Shown here piece after piece: positions 47,645 to 57,484 of a DNA stretch of 64,000 bases. The stretch is from Proteus vulgaris (GTDB lineage Bacteria; Pseudomonadota; Gammaproteobacteria; Enterobacterales; Enterobacteriaceae). Location: NCBI GenBank assembly GCA_901472505.1, contig LR590468.1, forward strand, positions 124,001-188,000, read 5' to 3'. Made by a program: the position numbers and the translations under genes. The first letter of the stretch is position 1, and every line of letters starts with the position of its first letter. The notes below the pieces were generated by a model that had not been told where the DNA came from, made no database searches, and worked only from the letters and a program-made list of their open reading frames with translations.

Positions 47645-49938
47645 TTAACCTCCCAAGCCACTAGAATGTTGTTGATTAACATTAGCTATTTCATCTTGTA
47701 GCGCATTGCTAAGTCCACTTGCGACACCTTGTGCATCGGTTGCTTGAGTTTCAACCTTGATTTCCCCAATGCTTACGTTACTTTCATTCTTCACATTGGA
47801 TTGATTACTAATAGCTTGGCTTGTAATCGGGTTCATCGCATTGTTGGCTATCGCATCTAACTGTGCATTGGCTTGAGCGATAGAGTGTCTAACCGGTGGC
47901 TGTTGTGTCGTTTGGCTTTTTTCTTGAGGAATGGCATATTCAATCTCACCATTATCATTGACTTTTCGCTCTACGTTTTGATTGACAGTGATTTCTTCAT
48001 CGTCACCGAACCGAAAAACTCTTTAGCAGATTTCCAACCATTTTTAACTGCATCAAGCCCTGTATTTACCCAACCAATGATTTTTTCGACTTGCTCCCAC
48101 ATCCATTCAAACGCACCCACTACGGCATCCGTCACCGTAGTAAAAACACCCGCAAAGGACTTACCCCACCCTGCAATGACAGAGATACAATTAATGAGAA
48201 ACTTAACATAAGCTTTTAAGCCTGAAGCCATTAGCTCCCAACCAGCGACAACAATATCTGCCACAACACCAACGATAACTTTTAGATATTCAAAGAGCTT
48301 TTTGAATGTTTCCCATAATGCAAGAATGATAATTTTCAACTGAGGGTATTTTTCAAGAATACGCCCAATCATCGAATCGTTGCCGTCGATAAAGTTCATG
48401 ATATCGTCATAAACAATCGCAAATGCGGTAGCTAATAGTGCAATAACCGCGATGATGGCAATAATAGGGAAAAGTGTTGTCCATGTACTAATACTGGCCA
48501 ACTTCATTGCATGGATATATTTCCCCATCAATATAGTTGCAACAGCAGTAAAAAATCCCACTACAATGTTTTTGTTTTCCTTACAAAAAGTGACTAATTT
48601 TTGTTAACCACTCTAATCCTTTAGATAAAGCGGGGATCACCATTTCTAAAAAGCTATTCCTCAACAACCCTGATGACTGTTGAAATTTCGCCATAGCACT
48701 ATTAAATTTAATCGAACTTTCAATACTCTCTTTACTAATGCCTGAATACTCTTTTTGAATACCCATTGTGCGCTCTAATTCCTTGCGCCCTTTCATCATT
48801 AACTCAATGGTTTTTTCGTCCGAGACCCCCATGCCCTCCAGTGTTTTCTTCGCTTTATCAAAGCTCATGCCTTGGACTTTGTCCGCTGTCTGAAGTACTT
48901 TTTCCATTGAGTCTTTAGTGTTACCAAACGCATTGGCCATCGCGGATAAATCAGCCTGTGCGGATTCTCTAGAACCGCCTAATTCAGCCATTGCACCAGA
49001 AAACGCATCAACGTCTGCAGTCGCAACGCCAATTTTTTTACCCAGCTTGTCCAGCGTTTCAATCTCTTGAGAACGAGAAACGGATTCGGCAAAAATACTG
49101 CCAATACTCATCACAATACCGACAGCGCCAAGTGCTTTTGTCGCAAATCCTGCAACAGAACTTCCGGCTTCTTGATATTTAGAGCCAGTTTCTGAAAGTT
49201 CTTTTTGTAGGTGTTCTTGGGCTTTAGCTTCGTCAATTGCTGTCTTTATGCCTTTTGTCCGCATCGTTTCAATAAATTGCGTATAATCGGCATTTAATGC
49301 GGTAACAATAGCATCAATAACCTCTTTACCTTCACGATTCTTTTTCTCTGCATCAGTGAGCGACACCAATTCATTATTGAGAAGGGATAACTCATCTTGC
49401 ATCTGTTGATATTGGGCATTGAGCGTTTCAGATGAAACACTACTTTCATTAATGCCTTGTGACAGTTCGTTACGTTGGATATCAAGCAAGTTCATTGATG
49501 ACTTTAGTTCATCAATTTAGCGGTGACTGAGGCTATTTTTTCTTGTGTATCACCCGCCTTAACCTCAATATTTATCGCTTCCCCTGCTGATAACTGTTCA
49601 ATGCTGGCAATCACGCTTTGAATAAAATCACTCACTGATTGCGAGTTGTCCGTCGCACTTTCTTTAATGCGTTCTATCTCCGCAATCAGACTGTCAGCAA
49701 CTCCAGAAGTATCACTATTAACATGAATATCGACTGAGTTTGACGATAACTCTGTCAATTGTGCGGATAGATTTTGAATAAATTGTGTAAATCCATCCGC
49801 ACCGATAGTTGCGGATTGTTGCGCCTTTTTCATCCCGTCAATAATATCATCTGTTGAACGCTGTACGCGGTCAAATGCACTATCAGCCTGCTGGGTATCA
49901 AATTGAAAAACATGAACAAACGTATCTAGCAAGGCCAT
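47645..49938 (-). pseudogene. Tail tape measure protein, three frameshifts
   Basis: Sets tail length and is ejected with the DNA. Three frames join when single bases are corrected at T3 49516-49518 (one missing), T5 48598-48602 (one extra) and C2 48006-48007 (one missing), giving exactly 764 residues. Order of parts: helical, coiled-coil N-terminus (FVHVFQFDTQQADSAFDRVQ), Ala/Gly-rich central segment with hydrophobic stretches (ALGAVGIVMSIGSIFA; FPIIAIIAVIALLATAFAIV), and a Gln/Asn-rich C-terminus (QATDAQGVASGLSNALQDEI). The upstream neighbour is the tail chaperone, the canonical order. A short tape measure suggests a short tail. Confidence 0.8.
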
Positions 49939-49943
49939 ATGAG

Positions 49944-50482
49944 TTATCCTTTCGATGAAGCCAGCGCTTCGTTATAACGGTTGGTAATTGCGATCTCCCA
50001 CAAATCAAACGCCTCTTCTAAATCTATTGACGTTTTGAGTTCGGTGAACGTGGCGAAACCGGCTGAGATGATGACGGCAAAGAAGCCATCAGCGTTTTTA
50101 TAATCGACGGGAGTGAACCGGTGATTTTGTTGAGCAGGAATTGGAGGAAACCTTGGCTCCCGTCTTTGCCGAAAAAACTGGTGTTATATTTCAACATTTC
50201 CAGTTCTAGACGAATAAGGGCTTCACCATCAGGCACATGGTTATCAATTAAGGTGCTGGTCTTCAAATAAATCTCTTGCCCTTCTTTTTCGACAGCAACA
50301 TACGCCATCATCTTTAACATGGCTTCTTTGCTGACTTCATAGTCGCCAATTTTAGGCGCATTCGATAAAGGGTATTTCGCCAGAATTTCACGTCCAATCG
50401 TTGCCGGTAATCGGCTAATGATAAAGGTGTGCTCTTCACGATCAGCATCGGTGATCGTAATTTCTTTCGGTTTAATTAACAT
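49944..50482 (-). CDS. Tail assembly chaperone-like protein with -1 frame change
   Basis: ATG 50482 opens MLIKPKEITITDADREEHTF and runs to LLNKITGSLPSIIK, then at A5 (50095-50099, plus strand T5) the useful frame shifts by -1 to NADGFFAVIISAGFATFTEL, ending EALASSKG at 49944 (179 residues). Between the tube and tape measure genes, this is where tail chaperones use programmed -1 frameshifts. The sequence ATA-AAA-ACG allows tRNA-Lys to slip by one. The same result would follow from one missing base, as elsewhere in this window. Confidence 0.65.
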
Positions 50483-50501
50483 GATTAATATCCATAAAAA
50501 A

Positions 50502-50518
50502 AGGCGGAATAACCGCCT
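50502..50518 (-). terminator. Internal terminator after the tail tube gene
   Basis: Minus-strand AGGCGG / CCGCCT stem, loop TTATT, followed by seven Us. It lies 4 bases after the tube stop codon and 20 bases before the tail chaperone start, and may reduce downstream expression relative to sheath and tube. Confidence 0.8.
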
Positions 50519-50522
50519 AGAA

Positions 50523-50975
50523 TTAACGTGCGCGAGTGCGATCGAAGTCTTGAAATACGAAGGTATACGCTTTGGATTTGTGTCGTCCTGCACTGGCAAC
50601 AGAGCTACCGCGACTACCATTGGTAATTTTCCCGTTACGTGCAGTGGTTGTTGAACCATCGCCATATGAGGCAACCATGGTGATAACATCCCCTGCATGC
50701 CGTTGTCCGCGACGAGCGGTATTGGAGTCAAGCAAGATAGCGAGGTTTTCGTCTTCTTCACTACCGGCTAATACGTTAATGGTGACCGTTTGAGGTGTTG
50801 GCGTTGACCAACTGACAAGATTGCCGTTGATATCCATTCCTGTTTGTGCAATATCGACCGCAGGTAAATCCAATGGATCGGCATCATCAGCGAAGGCGGT
50901 AATTTGAATACCGGCAGGAAAAGTTTTATGAGCTTGAATAACAATACTCAAGCCAGTTGCTGATACATCATGCAT
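50523..50975 (-). CDS. Tail tube protein (DUF3277-like)
   Basis: 150 residues, the inner tube of the contractile tail. VSATGLSIVIQAHKTFPAGI, DINGNLVSWSTPTPQTVTI, VLAGSEEDENLAILLDSN and YTFVFQDFDRTRAR follow the DUF3277 pattern. It lies right after the sheath gene, 10 bases apart, and before an internal terminator, consistent with high-level structural expression. Confidence 0.8.
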   Translation of the reverse strand: MHDVSATGLSIVIQAHKTFPAGIQITAFADDADPLDLPAVDIAQTGMDINGNLVSWSTPTPQTVTINVLAGSEEDENLAILLDSNTARRGQRHAGDVITMVASYGDGSTTTARNGKITNGSRGSSVASAGRHKSKAYTFVFQDFDRTRAR

Positions 50976-50985
50976 ATTGTGTTCC

Positions 50986-52473
50986 TTACACTAAGTTGTG
51001 AGAGCCTTCGACTTTACGAACCCAGTCGCCCTTACCGTAAATCAATACATATTTCATTACGTACTCAGGCAAATTAGAGGGGCCGTGTTTTTCGACAATT
51101 TGAGCGTTGTACCAATAACCTTTGTTTTGTACATCGTGCCATGCCAAATCATCACCAGAAGCGTCTGCCACTGCGATTTTTTGCACATCGGTTAAGGTTT
51201 TTCCCGCTAGAATAGTGCCGTTATTAATCGCCTTAGTTACCACCCCTGCAATCACCATCATTGCCCGTGCTTCACCGTCTTTATTGGCGGGTACTCCGCG
51301 TGTGGCCATAAGTAAACTAAACCACTGTTGCGCGATGTAGGCTTTTAACCATTGCTCATTAGCATGGACACTCATATCTAATGGGTTAGCAACCCCACCA
51401 CATAAGAAGCCACGTTGATAAAAACTGATATGTGAACCCGATACAGCCGTTTCTCCGTAATAGTTCACCCGTAGTTTATCTAAGCGATCCGCATCGATAT
51501 CGGTCGTGATTTGCGATGGGAACGTGACACCAAATTGACGATACATATAGTTTGTTGTCGCATTGGTTCGGTCATAATCCGTGGCGGACATAATGGCCAT
51601 AGGTAACGCTTGAACAAAGAAGTTATCTGCTGTTTTTAGGTTTAAGCCCGTTGAAGCCGTTCCCACTAATGCCCCACTAAAATCTTCAGCATTTTTGTTA
51701 GTCACAGATAAATGAAGTTGATACTTCACATTTTCACCTGCCACGTACTGCGCCAACGCTACGGCATGCTCTAATGAGAGTTCCGTTAAAAACGTTGCAC
51801 TACCAAAAGAGTCAGAAACAGCCTCAGAAGCAATAAAGGCTTGTAACGGAGTTTGTGCAGGATTACCGGCTGATGATGTGCCATGACTGATATTCATCGC
51901 ATCAGCAAGCACAGATGAGCGCACACTAATATCCGCACGCTCTTGTACGCCACCGCTAATGACAAAGGCACTATCCAGTGAATTAAACGTGACATAGGCG
52001 CTAGCAAATTGAGGCTCACTTTCTGCGTTTAATTTCGCTTGCACAGCTGTCGCAACATCCGCGTATGACGTACTTTCAGTAAGATCAATTCCTGTGATTG
52101 TTTTTGCCACCTTGCCGATGGTGATATTGAGTTCACCCTCATTAATCAATTTTAAATCAGCTAAATCCCCTGTTTTATCGCCAAACAAGGTAGGCGCTCG
52201 ACCAACAGGCTCATAAGATGCGATTTGCAGTTCTTTGGGCTTGCTTGCTGGTGCTGGACTGACATAGCTGAAATACTGTCGTGCAAAATGTGCCTCGGGT
52301 GAATCAGTACCCAATAAGTCATCGACTTGGCCACTGGCAAATTCAAGCACTTTACCTGCTGGGATTTTAGGGTTAGTTGAAAAAATACGAGCCGTGAGCT
52401 TGCGCATCGGTACAGCAGACGCGCCAATCACCGCACTCGCGATATCGACATAGCGAGTTTGTTTGATAGACAT
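50986..52473 (-). CDS. Contractile tail sheath protein (DUF3383)
   Basis: 495 residues. The DUF3383 family forms the sheath in this myovirus group. Key stretches: RYVDIASAVIGASAVPMRKL, EVLEFASGQ-like KVLEFASGQVDDLLGTDSPE, DYDRTNATTNYMYRQFGVTFPS, FLCGGVANPLDMSVHANEQWL and QNKGYWYNAQIVEKHGPSNL. Intact. This gene is the direct evidence for a contractile tail. Confidence 0.88.
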   Translation of the reverse strand: MSIKQTRYVDIASAVIGASAVPMRKLTARIFSTNPKIPAGKVLEFASGQVDDLLGTDSPEAHFARQYFSYVSPAPASKPKELQIASYEPVGRAPTLFGDKTGDLADLKLINEGELNITIGKVAKTITGIDLTESTSYADVATAVQAKLNAESEPQFASAYVTFNSLDSAFVISGGVQERADISVRSSVLADAMNISHGTSSAGNPAQTPLQAFIASEAVSDSFGSATFLTELSLEHAVALAQYVAGENVKYQLHLSVTNKNAEDFSGALVGTASTGLNLKTADNFFVQALPMAIMSATDYDRTNATTNYMYRQFGVTFPSQITTDIDADRLDKLRVNYYGETAVSGSHISFYQRGFLCGGVANPLDMSVHANEQWLKAYIAQQWFSLLMATRGVPANKDGEARAMMVIAGVVTKAINNGTILAGKTLTDVQKIAVADASGDDLAWHDVQNKGYWYNAQIVEKHGPSNLPEYVMKYVLIYGKGDWVRKVEGSHNLV

Positions 52474-52481
52474 AACGTTCC

Positions 52482-52997
52482 TTAAATACGATAGATATCG
52501 GGATACAACGCACTCACGGCGTTAGTATCAGGATGAAGTGTGCGATTAAATGTCACATTGAAATCAAATGAGGGGTTTTGTTCGTAGTTGCCCTGGTCAT
52601 TCAGAAAATAGGGCGTTCGAATACCGGTTGCACGTTGAATGCCAATACCTTGTTTCCGGAGTGATTCAACAAACGTCAATGAATTGGCGATCATTCTGAC
52701 AATCGCGGTAATATCCTTGGCTGTATAATTGCCTAATTGCGTCACGAACGCTTGAACTTGGTACGTATTTTCGGATAACTGGTTTTCTTGATGATTAGCT
52801 TTGTTGCCTTGAATATTATATTTTCGCCCTTGCCAACCGAGGCCACTTTCATTGATGGGAAAAAACATCACCATGTTATCTTCACGGCCCTGCTTGGTAG
52901 ATTGGAAACCGGCTTTAACGGGGATCTCAATACCGACGGCTTTTAACTGCAACAAGAGCTGTTTTCGAATAGCGACATCAACTTCATAATCCGTCAT
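52482..52997 (-). CDS. Phage tail terminator / neck-type protein
   Basis: 171 residues (VAIRKQLLLQLKAVGIEIPV, MVMFFPINESGLGWQGRKYN, YQVQAFVTQLGNYTAKDITA, SFDFNVTFNRTLHPDTNAV). Its place between the connector genes and the sheath is where tail terminators are encoded. It resembles the LIC_12616-type family seen in this module. Overlaps the upstream gene by 14 bases. Confidence 0.65.
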   Translation of the reverse strand: MTDYEVDVAIRKQLLLQLKAVGIEIPVKAGFQSTKQGREDNMVMFFPINESGLGWQGRKYNIQGNKANHQENQLSENTYQVQAFVTQLGNYTAKDITAIVRMIANSLTFVESLRKQGIGIQRATGIRTPYFLNDQGNYEQNPSFDFNVTFNRTLHPDTNAVSALYPDIYRI

Positions 52998-53355
52998 AAG
53001 TACCCGCCTCGATACAGATCACCGATTTCCAGCCATCTTGTTCGTACCAGTCTGCATCACCCACCACGTCATATTTACGACCATTGAACACCAGAAAATC
53101 AGGAGATGTACCACGTTGAACGGCTTTAATATCATGAGAGGTATATAGACGTCGGTACACTTGGCTCGTATCTAATCCCATTGATTGAACATCTTGGGTA
53201 TCGACCGCTTGCCAACTACCACGAACTTCTACGGGATCGTAATAGTAATTTTGGTCATTTCCTCGTTCATCGGGTGCCCGTTCTTTAAATCGAAACCAGA
53301 GCACCTTTTGCTGGGGAATATAACGTGAAGCGATACGGTTTAAATTACCAAACAT
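52984..53355 (-). CDS. Head-tail joining protein (putative)
   Basis: 123 residues with a compact beta-rich pattern (KVLWFRFKERAPDERGNDQN, GSWQAVDTQDVQSMGLD, LVFNGRKYDVVGDADWYEQD). Similar proteins occur between the gp10-like and tail terminator genes of DUF3383-type prophages. The role is inferred from position and size. Confidence 0.6.
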   Translation of the reverse strand: MFGNLNRIASRYIPQQKVLWFRFKERAPDERGNDQNYYYDPVEVRGSWQAVDTQDVQSMGLDTSQVYRRLYTSHDIKAVQRGTSPDFLVFNGRKYDVVGDADWYEQDGWKSVICIEAGTYDGL

Positions 53356-53813
53356 TATTTATCCTCCACGATAAATGACACGGCTTGAAGCATTTGACCG
53401 GTATCGACTAACGGCTTATCGGTGGCTTTGCCTTTGCTATGTCGACGAGCTCTTGCTTTGACCGTTGAATCATCCAGTGCCGGTGTTGTGACTGCTTTTA
53501 TTGCCATTTTCACATCGCCCGCAACCGTCGCACCGATTTGTGTCAGCCCATTATCCAGCGTGATGTTTCCCTTAATAGAGGCTTTCACAGCACGAAAAAT
53601 TAACTGACTATAATCCTGCTTTTTGTCATTCATGGTCGGACGTAAAAATGGGCGAGGAGGAATGCCACCAGCCGGATAGCCCAACTCTTGAATAGAGGCA
53701 ACATAAGCAATAGGTGTTCCATCGGGATATTTTGCGTGTTCAAAGAAACCAACACTTAATCGCTTTTTAGCCAATTCATCGTAAACCGCTTTTAATTGCG
53801 CTAATTTAGTCAT
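53355..53813 (-). CDS. HK97 gp10-like head-tail protein
   Basis: 152 residues. SVGFFEHAKYPDGTPIAYVA, QELGYPAGGIPPRPFLRPTM, ARRHSKGKATDKPLVDTGQM and LQAVSFIVEDK are typical of the gp10/tail-completion family, with the IPPRPFLRP motif. Its ends abut both neighbours by one base (stop/start overlap). Joins the head connector to the tail. Confidence 0.75.
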   Translation of the reverse strand: MTKLAQLKAVYDELAKKRLSVGFFEHAKYPDGTPIAYVASIQELGYPAGGIPPRPFLRPTMNDKKQDYSQLIFRAVKASIKGNITLDNGLTQIGATVAGDVKMAIKAVTTPALDDSTVKARARRHSKGKATDKPLVDTGQMLQAVSFIVEDK

Positions 53814-54244
53814 TAACGTAATCGCCCTCCTCGCGTAAATCGCCCACCTACACCCCGAAATGCTGAACGTTCGCCACCACCACCCAAATATTGAGGGACG
53901 CTACAACGTTTGACCAGTGCAAGAAACTGCTGGCCAAAGGTGGTCATTTTAAACCAGTGCGACCAATCCGAACCGGCAGGGGGTGCAGTAAATGACACGC
54001 TCACCTTATCAATGGTTACACTCGTCACCACACCGGTAGGCGACTCATCATCAGCAATCATTTTTCTGAGTGTTAGCATGTGTGCAACAACGAGCATCCA
54101 CAGCTCGTTAGTGCAAACACCCTTACAGGCAGAGAAATAGTTCAACGCAGATTGAGCAATGATATCTATTTCATCATCACCCACACCGTTAAACTGCGGA
54201 TAGAGCACACGGAATGACGTTAAAGGAAATGTGCTCGTCTCCAT
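53813..54244 (-). CDS. DUF4054 head-tail connector protein
   Basis: 143 residues: FRVLYPQFNGVGDDEIDIIA, LWMLVVAHMLTLRKMIAD, SVSFTAPPAGSDWSHWFKMT, FGQQFLALVKRCSVPQYLGG and a Gly/Arg-rich tail. This is the DUF4054 adaptor, comparable to the HK97 gp6-type connectors. I prefer ATG 54244 to GTG 54250 because of the AAAGG upstream and the family start. Confidence 0.78.
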   Translation of the reverse strand: METSTFPLTSFRVLYPQFNGVGDDEIDIIAQSALNYFSACKGVCTNELWMLVVAHMLTLRKMIADDESPTGVVTSVTIDKVSVSFTAPPAGSDWSHWFKMTTFGQQFLALVKRCSVPQYLGGGGERSAFRGVGGRFTRGGRLR

Positions 54245-54246
54245 GA

Positions 54247-54588
54247 TCACTTACCTTTTTTGTTGGTTTTAGGGACGTCTAACTTTTCAGCCTCTAACGA
54301 TTCAGGAGTGTCAGGGGCTGATTGGTCGCTAGCTTCCATATCAGTGGCAACTTTTTCGGGATCTTCTTTGCGATGCTCAACGGTAATAAAGCCATTCTCA
54401 CAATGAAGATTAAAAACGTGATTTTCTTTGAGCTGTTTATATTGCTCGTCAGAAATTTCAGTCACACGGCCACGAGGTGTGTACATGTACTTTGTCATCA
54501 CATTAGCTTGACCAGCAATAAACACTTTCCCGTCTTTTACCGTATAGTTCTGGTCATTTGATAAGGTGCAATATGCGTAAAGAGGCAT
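54247..54588 (-). CDS. Hypothetical prophage protein
   Basis: 113 residues with a beta-rich start (CTLSNDQNYTVKDGKVFIAG, GRVTEISDEQYKQLKENHVF) and a charged, Pro/Lys-rich tail (KLDVPKTNKKGK). It lies between the capsid and DUF4054 genes and so belongs to the head module, but no family is recognised. AGGAGAGC precedes ATG 54588. Confidence 0.6.
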   Translation of the reverse strand: MPLYAYCTLSNDQNYTVKDGKVFIAGQANVMTKYMYTPRGRVTEISDEQYKQLKENHVFNLHCENGFITVEHRKEDPEKVATDMEASDQSAPDTPESLEAEKLDVPKTNKKGK

Positions 54589-54620
54589 GGAGTGCTCTCC
54601 TATTGTTTAGATATAAAAAA

Positions 54621-54636
54621 GCCCTCAAATGAGGGC
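54621..54636 (-). terminator. Internal terminator after the major capsid gene
   Basis: GCCCTC / GAGGGC stem with loop ATTT on the minus strand, followed by six Us. It lies 21 bases after the capsid stop codon and probably isolates abundant capsid mRNA. Confidence 0.85.
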
Positions 54637-54657
54637 GCAAAAAGAGAAGTGGTAAGA

Positions 54658-55725
54658 TTAAATGCCAGTTAAGCGTGTCACCGCCCACGGACGAGTTACA
54701 AACACACCAGCAGTCGCATTGGTTGCATCTTCCATATACCCTTTAATTTGGTTGACTGAGCCTAATAACTGGTATTTCACAGGCACAACTTGCAAGATCA
54801 CCGCACTGGTTGCTGTTGAACCATCATCAATGCTATCTGCGAACATATAGGCCACATCAGCCCCACCATTTGCGCCAACAAATTCAGGAGAGAATACCAG
54901 ACGCATATTGGGATAGTTTTCATTTATCCATTGTTTGACTGTTTCACCGCGTGCGACAGGATTAGCCACATTCAGTGCAGAACGAAAACCTAACGGCAAT
55001 GTTAAGGTGATTGGCGTGTCATCTTTAATAATACCGCCAGAGCTCGTTTCAATACGCGAGAACATATCAGTAATATCGGCAGTAATATCTGCAAAGGTTC
55101 CGCCTTTCCATTTACCTTTTGCGGTTTCATAGGCAGGCAAGTTAGGCTCATTCATCAAACCAAAGACGCGCGTTTCAGGGCTATTAAACCCGTAGTAACC
55201 CACTCGCTCACGCCCTTGCTCTAATGATTCAGTCACTGAATTGCGCTTTTCTTCCATCGCAACAAAGCCTGCAGACGATTGGCGCGCTTCTTCTAATTTC
55301 CCCACTTGGAAACCTAATTCGAAACGAACAAGACCACGGCGCTCTTGGTCTTGTGCATAAGACGCTAATGGCACATTGGTATGATCACCATAAAGCTCGG
55401 CTTTACCGGTTGGTGTCGCCACATTCAGAATGATCTCTTCATCATGCCATTCGCCAGCGTTGACGATACCGGTGATTTCATCTAACACACGCACACGCGT
55501 TGCGGTACGAATAACACCGGGCAAAACGTGTTGCAACATTTCGCGTTGAATTAGCCCCCCCTGCATTGCACCACCGCTAATCGCGGAGTCCATCGCAGAA
55601 AAACCACCAAAGCCGATTTGCGCCAATTCTCCGTATGTCCATTTCTGGTCAGGGTTAATATTTAGTTGGCCATGTTTTTTGACATCACGGCCAGACATGT
55701 GAAACTTAATTTTACTGACTGGCAT
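54658..55725 (-). CDS. Major capsid protein (DUF2184)
   Basis: 355 residues. It belongs to the DUF2184 group of HK97-fold capsid proteins: QKWTYGELAQIGFGGFSAMD, VLPGVIRTATRVRVLDEITG, RERVGYYGFNSPETRVFGLM, PITLTLPLGFRSALNVANPV, NEPNLPAYETAKGKWKGGTF. Its start overlaps the cement protein's stop. It is followed by a terminator, as expected for the most abundant virion protein. Confidence 0.85.
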   Translation of the reverse strand: MPVSKIKFHMSGRDVKKHGQLNINPDQKWTYGELAQIGFGGFSAMDSAISGGAMQGGLIQREMLQHVLPGVIRTATRVRVLDEITGIVNAGEWHDEEIILNVATPTGKAELYGDHTNVPLASYAQDQERRGLVRFELGFQVGKLEEARQSSAGFVAMEEKRNSVTESLEQGRERVGYYGFNSPETRVFGLMNEPNLPAYETAKGKWKGGTFADITADITDMFSRIETSSGGIIKDDTPITLTLPLGFRSALNVANPVARGETVKQWINENYPNMRLVFSPEFVGANGGADVAYMFADSIDDGSTATSAVILQVVPVKYQLLGSVNQIKGYMEDATNATAGVFVTRPWAVTRLTGI

Positions 55726-56222
55726 TATTCACCTTCCTTTGGAGATGCTGGATATGGGATTTCTGTTAAACGAATAATGCCCAAGTGAGCACTTTCTGTG
55801 GATTCAAGATGTCGGCTGATAAAACCAATGACACGATCACCGGCACTAATGGTGGCTTTAGAAGATAGCGAGCCGTCAGCTTCATCGAAGACAACCGGTA
55901 CGTTGATTTTTCCTGCCACTTCTTTTAGTTCAACGAAAACCTCCCCCATTGTCAGGAATTCGCCCTGCGTACCGTTACGAGCGAACGCTTCTTCGATACG
56001 ATAGGCTTTAGGGTTAATCATGATCCCCGCAAATGCCCCTTTACCACCGACTTGAACGGATTCCACTGAATCATCTTTGTAGGTATAGGCGCGACCGAAA
56101 ATATTCAGCTTTTCATCTGTTGAACTGAGAATAGCTGAAACAGCGCGAATAGGGCCTGCATGACTAATTTCACCGACAACACCAGAAATTAAGCCATCTG
56201 CTACTGATTTAGGAATTGCCAT
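55725..56222 (-). CDS. Capsid cement (decoration) protein, gp24-like
   Basis: 165 residues (ADGLISGVVGEISHAGPIRA, RAYTYKDDSVESVQVGGKGA, GIMINPKAYRIEEAF, GEFLTMGEVFVELKEVAGKI, AGDRVIGFISRH). The pattern is that of 'structural cement protein Gp24', which stabilises the capsid. It sits between the DUF2213 gene and the capsid gene with one-base overlaps on both sides. Confidence 0.78.
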   Translation of the reverse strand: MAIPKSVADGLISGVVGEISHAGPIRAVSAILSSTDEKLNIFGRAYTYKDDSVESVQVGGKGAFAGIMINPKAYRIEEAFARNGTQGEFLTMGEVFVELKEVAGKINVPVVFDEADGSLSSKATISAGDRVIGFISRHLESTESAHLGIIRLTEIPYPASPKEGE

Positions 56223-57484
56223 TATTTAGCTCCCCATTTATCCATAATTGTTTTATTGCTCACTGCAGAGTCCATTGTTGAACTGGGCTTTTGAGAATCA
56301 GGTACACGTCCTTGCATCCATGCATCAAGAGCAATCGCTTCGGTTCCCTTACTGCATTGAATACCCAGTTCTTTAACACCGTACTCCGCGACTTGTTGTT
56401 GAGTCATAGCAGAGTGGTCAAACACACCAATAAACGGCGTTAATTTATGCGCTAACGCATCACGCGCACCGATTTGTTTGAGTAATTCACCCGTATCCAT
56501 TGCCGGTTTTGCTTTCTCTAATCGCTTAATTTTACGTTTCAGAGATGCCATTTCATCCATTGCAGTCATGCTACGATTTAGGCGCTTTAAACGACGATTA
56601 AGACCATCGGTAGTTGCTTGGTCAAGATGCTCTTTAGCTTCTTCAATCGCTTCGACTGCAGTTTCAATCGCGACCTCGGCTTTTTCTACTGCTTCAGGCT
56701 CGCCAGATTCAGCCTCTTCTGTGGCAATTTCAGCTTTTTCCACTGCTTCTTCTGCTTTCTGCTCTTCGTCAGGGTCTGAATCAGTTGAAGACTTATCTTT
56801 ATCGTCTGGCTCATCATCTGTTGCAGGTTTAGCACTGGTGATTGCTTCTTTGATAATCGCTTTTAACGCTTCCAATTGCTCAGGCGTAAAGGCACCTTCA
56901 TCAGTGGTTGGTTTGTCTTTGTTTTCATCTTCAGGATTCATGCGAATAAGTTCCTTAGTGTCTATGGTAATAACGGAGTGGTCTTGCACAGCAACATCAG
57001 CGCCAGTGCGCCCTTCATCGACTAACGCAAGGTGATTGGCTCTAATATGCCGTTGTATGGCGTCATAACGTTCACCGTTAAATTCGCCTGGTGTGAAATC
57101 GTAAATACAGCGATAACCCGGAGATAATTCAATTTTCCCCCCCTCAATTTGGTTAAGCGCTGAATTAGACAGGATTTTGATATTGCTTCTAAGGTAGGGG
57201 TATTCAAAGTAAACCTGTTCCCCTATGACCCCTTGTATCCCCTTTGTCTCTGCGGGTGTGCCGTCTTTCCCTAGCATTTCATGCTCATCAACAAAGGGCA
57301 TTAATTTGAAAGAGTTAATTGTCTCTGTGCTGGCCAGTTCTTCTTGTGGGCGATACACCTTGTAAATCTTTTCGGGTATTGGTGCGCCAATCTCAAACCC
57401 TAAATAATCAAAAACCCCAACTTTAGAGATGGGGTTATCTTTTACTTCCAGCCAGCCGTTTAAATCATATTGTCGCTTTGTCAT
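56222..57484 (-). CDS. DUF2213 protein, probable prohead protease/scaffold
   Basis: 420 residues. The N-terminal half carries the DUF2213 protease-like domain (YDLNGWLEVKDNPISKVGVF, LMPFVDEHEMLGKDGTPAET, IEGGKIELSPGYRC, IRANHLALVDEGRTGADVAV). The second half is an acidic Glu/Ala-rich coiled coil (residues 195-330), a typical scaffold. It probably processes and shapes the prohead. Intact, with 4-base overlap to the head morphogenesis gene. Confidence 0.8.
   Translation of the reverse strand: MTKRQYDLNGWLEVKDNPISKVGVFDYLGFEIGAPIPEKIYKVYRPQEELASTETINSFKLMPFVDEHEMLGKDGTPAETKGIQGVIGEQVYFEYPYLRSNIKILSNSALNQIEGGKIELSPGYRCIYDFTPGEFNGERYDAIQRHIRANHLALVDEGRTGADVAVQDHSVITIDTKELIRMNPEDENKDKPTTDEGAFTPEQLEALKAIIKEAITSAKPATDDEPDDKDKSSTDSDPDEEQKAEEAVEKAEIATEEAESGEPEAVEKAEVAIETAVEAIEEAKEHLDQATTDGLNRRLKRLNRSMTAMDEMASLKRKIKRLEKAKPAMDTGELLKQIGARDALAHKLTPFIGVFDHSAMTQQQVAEYGVKELGIQCSKGTEAIALDAWMQGRVPDSQKPSSTMDSAVSNKTIMDKWGAK

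Noticed and set aside
56478..57035. 185-codon Ser-rich plus-strand ORF
   Set aside because: Antisense shadow of the Glu/Ala-rich coiled coil in the DUF2213 gene.
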